Positions 60,715 to 64,000 of a DNA stretch of 64,000 nucleotides are shown piece after piece (the first letter of the stretch is position 1; every line of letters begins with the position of its first letter). The DNA lies in NCBI RefSeq assembly GCF_001022965.1, contig NZ_LECZ01000026.1:372001-436000 (forward strand), read 5' to 3'. This DNA comes from Enterobacter genomosp. O. GTDB taxonomy: Bacteria > Pseudomonadota > Gammaproteobacteria > Enterobacterales > Enterobacteriaceae. The notes beneath the pieces were generated by a model. The model did not search any database. It was not told where the DNA came from and was given only the letters and a program-made list of their open reading frames with translations. The position numbers and the translations under genes were made by a program.

Positions 60715-61002
60715 TTATTCCTGCGTTTCTTTCTTTGCCTTTCTCTGGCGAATCATCCGCGATCTGTCGATAAATTCATGGGTTACGGGATCGTGGTAGC
60801 GCGAAGGCCAAATGACCCACGGATGCGTATCCAGTGCCGTTGCGATAATTAACTCTCCTTTAGGCCAGGGGCGGGTCAGAGCGTTTGCAAGGGTTGAAGA
60901 ACTCAGTCCATGGCGGCGGGACTCTGCAGCCAGTGAAGTGCCTCTTTTGCGCAGTGCCGCAATGATATCAGCCGTGTGCCAGTCGATAAATTTCGTATCC
61001 AT
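60715..61002 (-). CDS. sfsB: DNA-binding regulator SfsB (Nlp)
   Basis: SfsB, 95 residues, is a Ner/Nlp-like helix-turn-helix protein; E. coli SfsB activates maltose genes with CRP. The HTH is GTSLAAESRRHGLSSSTLANAL (residues 21-42) and WVIWPSRYHDP near 62 is the family motif. It is monocistronic and convergent with murA. Confidence 0.94.
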   Translation of the reverse strand: MDTKFIDWHTADIIAALRKRGTSLAAESRRHGLSSSTLANALTRPWPKGELIIATALDTHPWVIWPSRYHDPVTHEFIDRSRMIRQRKAKKETQE

Positions 61003-61231
61003 AACGCTGTCCTTAAGTTCGGATTCACCTACGCCGTTTCTTCTGAAACGACGGGCTTACTATACCCATTTCAAACTGTTGTTCTAAAAAGTTCGCGTTA
61101 CTTGAAGGGATATTCAGAATAAGGAATGGCTTTATTCATGCGGTCTCTAAACCGATAAATTTACATGAATAGGTAATTTACTGGGGTGTACTGGAATCTC
61201 CCCGCGATGGCGCGGGGAGAAACAAGGGGGG

Positions 61232-62203
61232 TTAACGGTCGCGCTGAACGGCGATGTGGGCCAGGCCAATTAGCGCATCGCGCCATGGGCTGTCGGGAAT
61301 AACCTGCAGTGCAGCGATGGCTTTATCCGCTTCTTCTTCCGCGCGCTGGCGCGTCCACTCCAGAGATCCGCAGATGGCCATGGTTTCCAGTACAGGTTCC
61401 AGAAGATGGCGGCCATTTCCCTGCTCAATCGCTTCACGGATCATTTTCGCCTGGTCGGCAGTTCCGTTGCGCATAGCATGAAGCAGCGGCAGGGTCGGTT
61501 TGCCTTCGTTCAGGTCATCACCCACGTTTTTGCCGAGCGTCTCGCCGTCCGCACTGTAGTCCAGCAAATCGTCAATCAGCTGGAATGCAGTACCCAGATA
61601 ACGGCCATAGTCCTGCAGCCCTTTTTCCTGTGCCTCGGTACAGTCCGCCAGAATGCCGGAGCACTGGGCGGCTGCTTCAAACAGGCGCGCGGTTTTACTG
61701 TAAATCACGCGCATGTAGTTTTCTTCGGTGATGTCAGGGTCGTTGACGTTCATCAGCTGCAGCACTTCGCCTTCTGCAATGACGTTAACGGCTTCGGACA
61801 TTACCTCCAGCACTTTCAGGGAACCCAGGCTGGTCATCATCTGGAAGGCGCGGGTATAAATAAAATCCCCCACCAGTACGCTGGCTGCGTTTCCGAAAGC
61901 GGCATTAGCCGTGGCTTTGCCACGACGCATATCCGATTCATCCACAACGTCATCATGCAGAAGCGTCGCCGTGTGAATAAATTCGATGAGTGCTGCGATC
62001 GTGATGTGGGCATTTCCCTCATAACCAACGGCTCTGGCAGCCAGAATGGCGATCATCGGACGAATGCGTTTACCGCCGCCGCTGACAATGTAATAGCCCA
62101 ACTGATTGATCAGCTGAACGTCAGAGTTGAGTTGCTCCAGGATTGCTGCATTCACACCCGCCATATCTTGCGCGGTTAACTCGTTGATTTTTTCTAAATT
62201 CAT
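61232..62203 (-). CDS. ispB: Octaprenyl diphosphate synthase IspB
   Basis: IspB, 323 residues, makes the C40 side chain of ubiquinone and menaquinone. The first Asp-rich motif is DDVVDESDMRRG near 84 and the second DDLLDY near 211, both complete; GGGKRIRP near 43 binds isopentenyl diphosphate. It is divergent from rplU, 257 bp apart. Confidence 0.97.
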   Translation of the reverse strand: MNLEKINELTAQDMAGVNAAILEQLNSDVQLINQLGYYIVSGGGKRIRPMIAILAARAVGYEGNAHITIAALIEFIHTATLLHDDVVDESDMRRGKATANAAFGNAASVLVGDFIYTRAFQMMTSLGSLKVLEVMSEAVNVIAEGEVLQLMNVNDPDITEENYMRVIYSKTARLFEAAAQCSGILADCTEAQEKGLQDYGRYLGTAFQLIDDLLDYSADGETLGKNVGDDLNEGKPTLPLLHAMRNGTADQAKMIREAIEQGNGRHLLEPVLETMAICGSLEWTRQRAEEEADKAIAALQVIPDSPWRDALIGLAHIAVQRDR

Positions 62204-62361
62204 CGCAAAAGCCGGGCTTTTTATCCTGTTGATCCCATCTACAATGGGGTAACGAAGGGTTTCGGTTTATCAATAGTAGTGCTGATTGTACTGAAAAAAC
62301 GGCTCAGATAAACGTTACCGTACGCGTTGTGTTTTTTTTCTTCATGTATTGACGGTAGCAC

Positions 62362-62390
62362 TTGTCAAAGGCTCGCGTTTTGCGTAATAT
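62362..62390 (+). promoter_or_regulatory. Probable rplU-rpmA promoter
   Basis: TTGTCA (62362-62367), 17 bp, TAATAT (62385-62390), a good sigma-70 pattern, about 70 bp before rplU. The start point would fall near 62397. Confidence 0.65.
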
Positions 62391-62406
62391 TCGCGCCCTA
62401 TTGTGA

Positions 62407-62772
<366 letters not shown>

Positions 62773-62791
62773 GACCTGAGGAGAGATTTAA

Positions 62792-63049
<258 letters not shown>

Positions 63050-63074
63050 GGTTTTCTCGGTCCGGTAACGGATT

Positions 63075-63104
63075 AAAGCCCCGCAACGTGTTGCGGGGCT
63101 TTTT
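63075..63104 (+). terminator. Terminator of rplU-rpmA
   Basis: Perfect ten-bp stem AGCCCCGCAA/TTGCGGGGCT with a four-base loop, then TTTTT. Confidence 0.92.
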
Positions 63105-63144
63105 ACATTGGAAACCCGGAAAATTTTCTGTAGGGAAAACGGGC

Positions 63145-64000
63145 ATGAAGCAGCAGGCCGGCATAGGTATTCTTTTGGCGCTCACCACCGCAATGTGCTG
63201 GGGCGCGCTGCCAATTGCAATGAAGCAGGTACTGGAAGTGATGGAGCCGCCTACGGTGGTCTTTTATCGCTTTCTGATGGCAAGCATCGGCCTCGGGGCC
63301 ATTCTGGCTGTCAAAGGTAAGCTTCCACCTTTGCGACTCTTCCGTAAACCGCGTTGGCTGGTGTTGCTGGCTATCGCGACGGGCGGTCTTTTTGGTAACT
63401 TCATCCTGTTCAGCTCTTCCCTGCAATACCTTAGCCCTACGGCGTCACAGGTGATTGGTCAGCTTTCACCCGTGGGCATGATGGTCGCCAGCGTCTTTAT
63501 CCTTAAGGAGAAGATGCGCGGTACGCAGATTATCGGGGCGAGCATGCTGCTATGCGGTCTGGTGATGTTCTTCAACACCAGTCTGTTGGAGATTTTTACC
63601 CGACTGACGGATTACACGTGGGGTGTGATCTTCGGTGTCGGGGCAGCAACGGTCTGGGTGAGTTATGGCGTCGCGCAAAAGGTGTTATTGCGTCGACTTG
63701 CCTCACAGCAGATCCTCTTTTTGCTGTACACTTTGTGTACAATAGCATTGCTGCCATTAGCAAAGCCGGGTGTGATTACCCAGCTCAGCGACTGGCAACT
63801 GGCGTGCCTCATTTTTTGTGGGCTGAACACGCTGGTCGGTTATGGCGCGCTGGCCGAAGCAATGGCGCGCTGGCAGGCAGCACAGGTGAGCGCGTTAATT
63901 ACGCTTACTCCGCTGTTTACGCTGTTATTTTCAGATTTGTTATCAATGGCCTGGCCCGATGTCTTCGTCAGACCGATGCTCAACCTGTTGGGTTATCTCG
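63145..64000 (+). CDS. yhbE: EamA/DMT-family transporter YhbE (5' part)
   Basis: The frame opens at ATG 63145 and runs without a stop past the window end, giving 285 residues. It begins MKQQAGIGILLALTTAMCWG and has about nine predicted membrane segments, with the repeated EamA pattern (ATVWVSYGVAQKV; ALAEAMARWQAAQVSALITL near 250). YhbE is a predicted drug/metabolite transporter of unknown substrate, usually followed by obgE. It lies between the rpmA terminator and the window edge. Confidence 0.93.
   Translation, partial: MKQQAGIGILLALTTAMCWGALPIAMKQVLEVMEPPTVVFYRFLMASIGLGAILAVKGKLPPLRLFRKPRWLVLLAIATGGLFGNFILFSSSLQYLSPTASQVIGQLSPVGMMVASVFILKEKMRGTQIIGASMLLCGLVMFFNTSLLEIFTRLTDYTWGVIFGVGAATVWVSYGVAQKVLLRRLASQQILFLLYTLCTIALLPLAKPGVITQLSDWQLACLIFCGLNTLVGYGALAEAMARWQAAQVSALITLTPLFTLLFSDLLSMAWPDVFVRPMLNLLGYL

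Overview
This 64-kb window is chromosomal backbone from a member of the Enterobacteriaceae. Gene content, protein lengths and active-site positions match Escherichia, but gene order and accessory genes point to Enterobacter or a close relative (Lelliottia, Leclercia). I infer the genus from memory of the families and have run no search. I saw no rRNA or tRNA gene, CRISPR array, prophage or insertion sequence. The only RNA gene I can support is the Hfq-dependent sRNA ArcZ.

Layout. 1-8.7 kb: end of yhdP, tldD, a YagU-type membrane protein, the aromatic-acid efflux locus aaeR/aaeXAB, a GabD-like aldehyde dehydrogenase and a barstar-type protein. 8.7-18.7 kb: two tandem yhcN paralogues, argR, mdh, the periplasmic proteases degS and degQ, zapG, zapE, rplM-rpsI and sspA-sspB. 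18.7-23.6 kb: an accessory four-gene chaperone-usher fimbrial operon preceded by an AT-rich leader. 23.6-31.1 kb: gltD and gltB (glutamate synthase) and divergent yhcC. 31.1-43.6 kb: yjgR, an ATP-type dihydroxyacetone kinase, ahr, yjgM, valS-holC, pepA and lptF-lptG. 43.7-47.7 kb: arcB, antisense arcZ, elbB-mtgA. 47.7-55.6 kb: the long minus-strand cluster yrbG-kdsD-kdsC-lptC-lptA-lptB-rpoN-hpf-ptsN-rapZ-ptsO. 55.9-64 kb: mlaFEDCB, ibaG, murA, sfsB, ispB, rplU-rpmA and the start of yhbE.

How the genes work together. Much of the window serves the envelope: LPS precursor synthesis (kdsC, kdsD), LPS export (lptA, B, C, F, G), retrograde phospholipid transport (mlaFEDCB), peptidoglycan synthesis (murA, mtgA, with rapZ controlling precursor supply) and periplasmic quality control (degS, degQ). 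A second theme is nitrogen, carbon and redox control: gltBD, argR, rpoN with the PTS-Ntr proteins, arcB with arcZ, and mdh.

The most unusual large-scale feature is the 31.1-43.6 kb block between yhcC and arcB, which I recall as neighbours in E. coli K-12. From memory, the block's genes lie near minute 96 in K-12 in the order yjgM-yjgN-valS-holC-pepA-lptF-lptG-yjgR-idn-ahr. Here the order is yjgR-dhaK-ahr-yjgM-valS-holC-pepA-lptF-lptG with every orientation kept, which is a circular permutation of the K-12 order. The last codons of yhcC run into the 3' end of yjgR, which marks one junction. The second accessory region is the fimbrial operon between sspB and gltD, where K-12 carries the nan genes and a differently oriented gltF-yhcADEF cluster.
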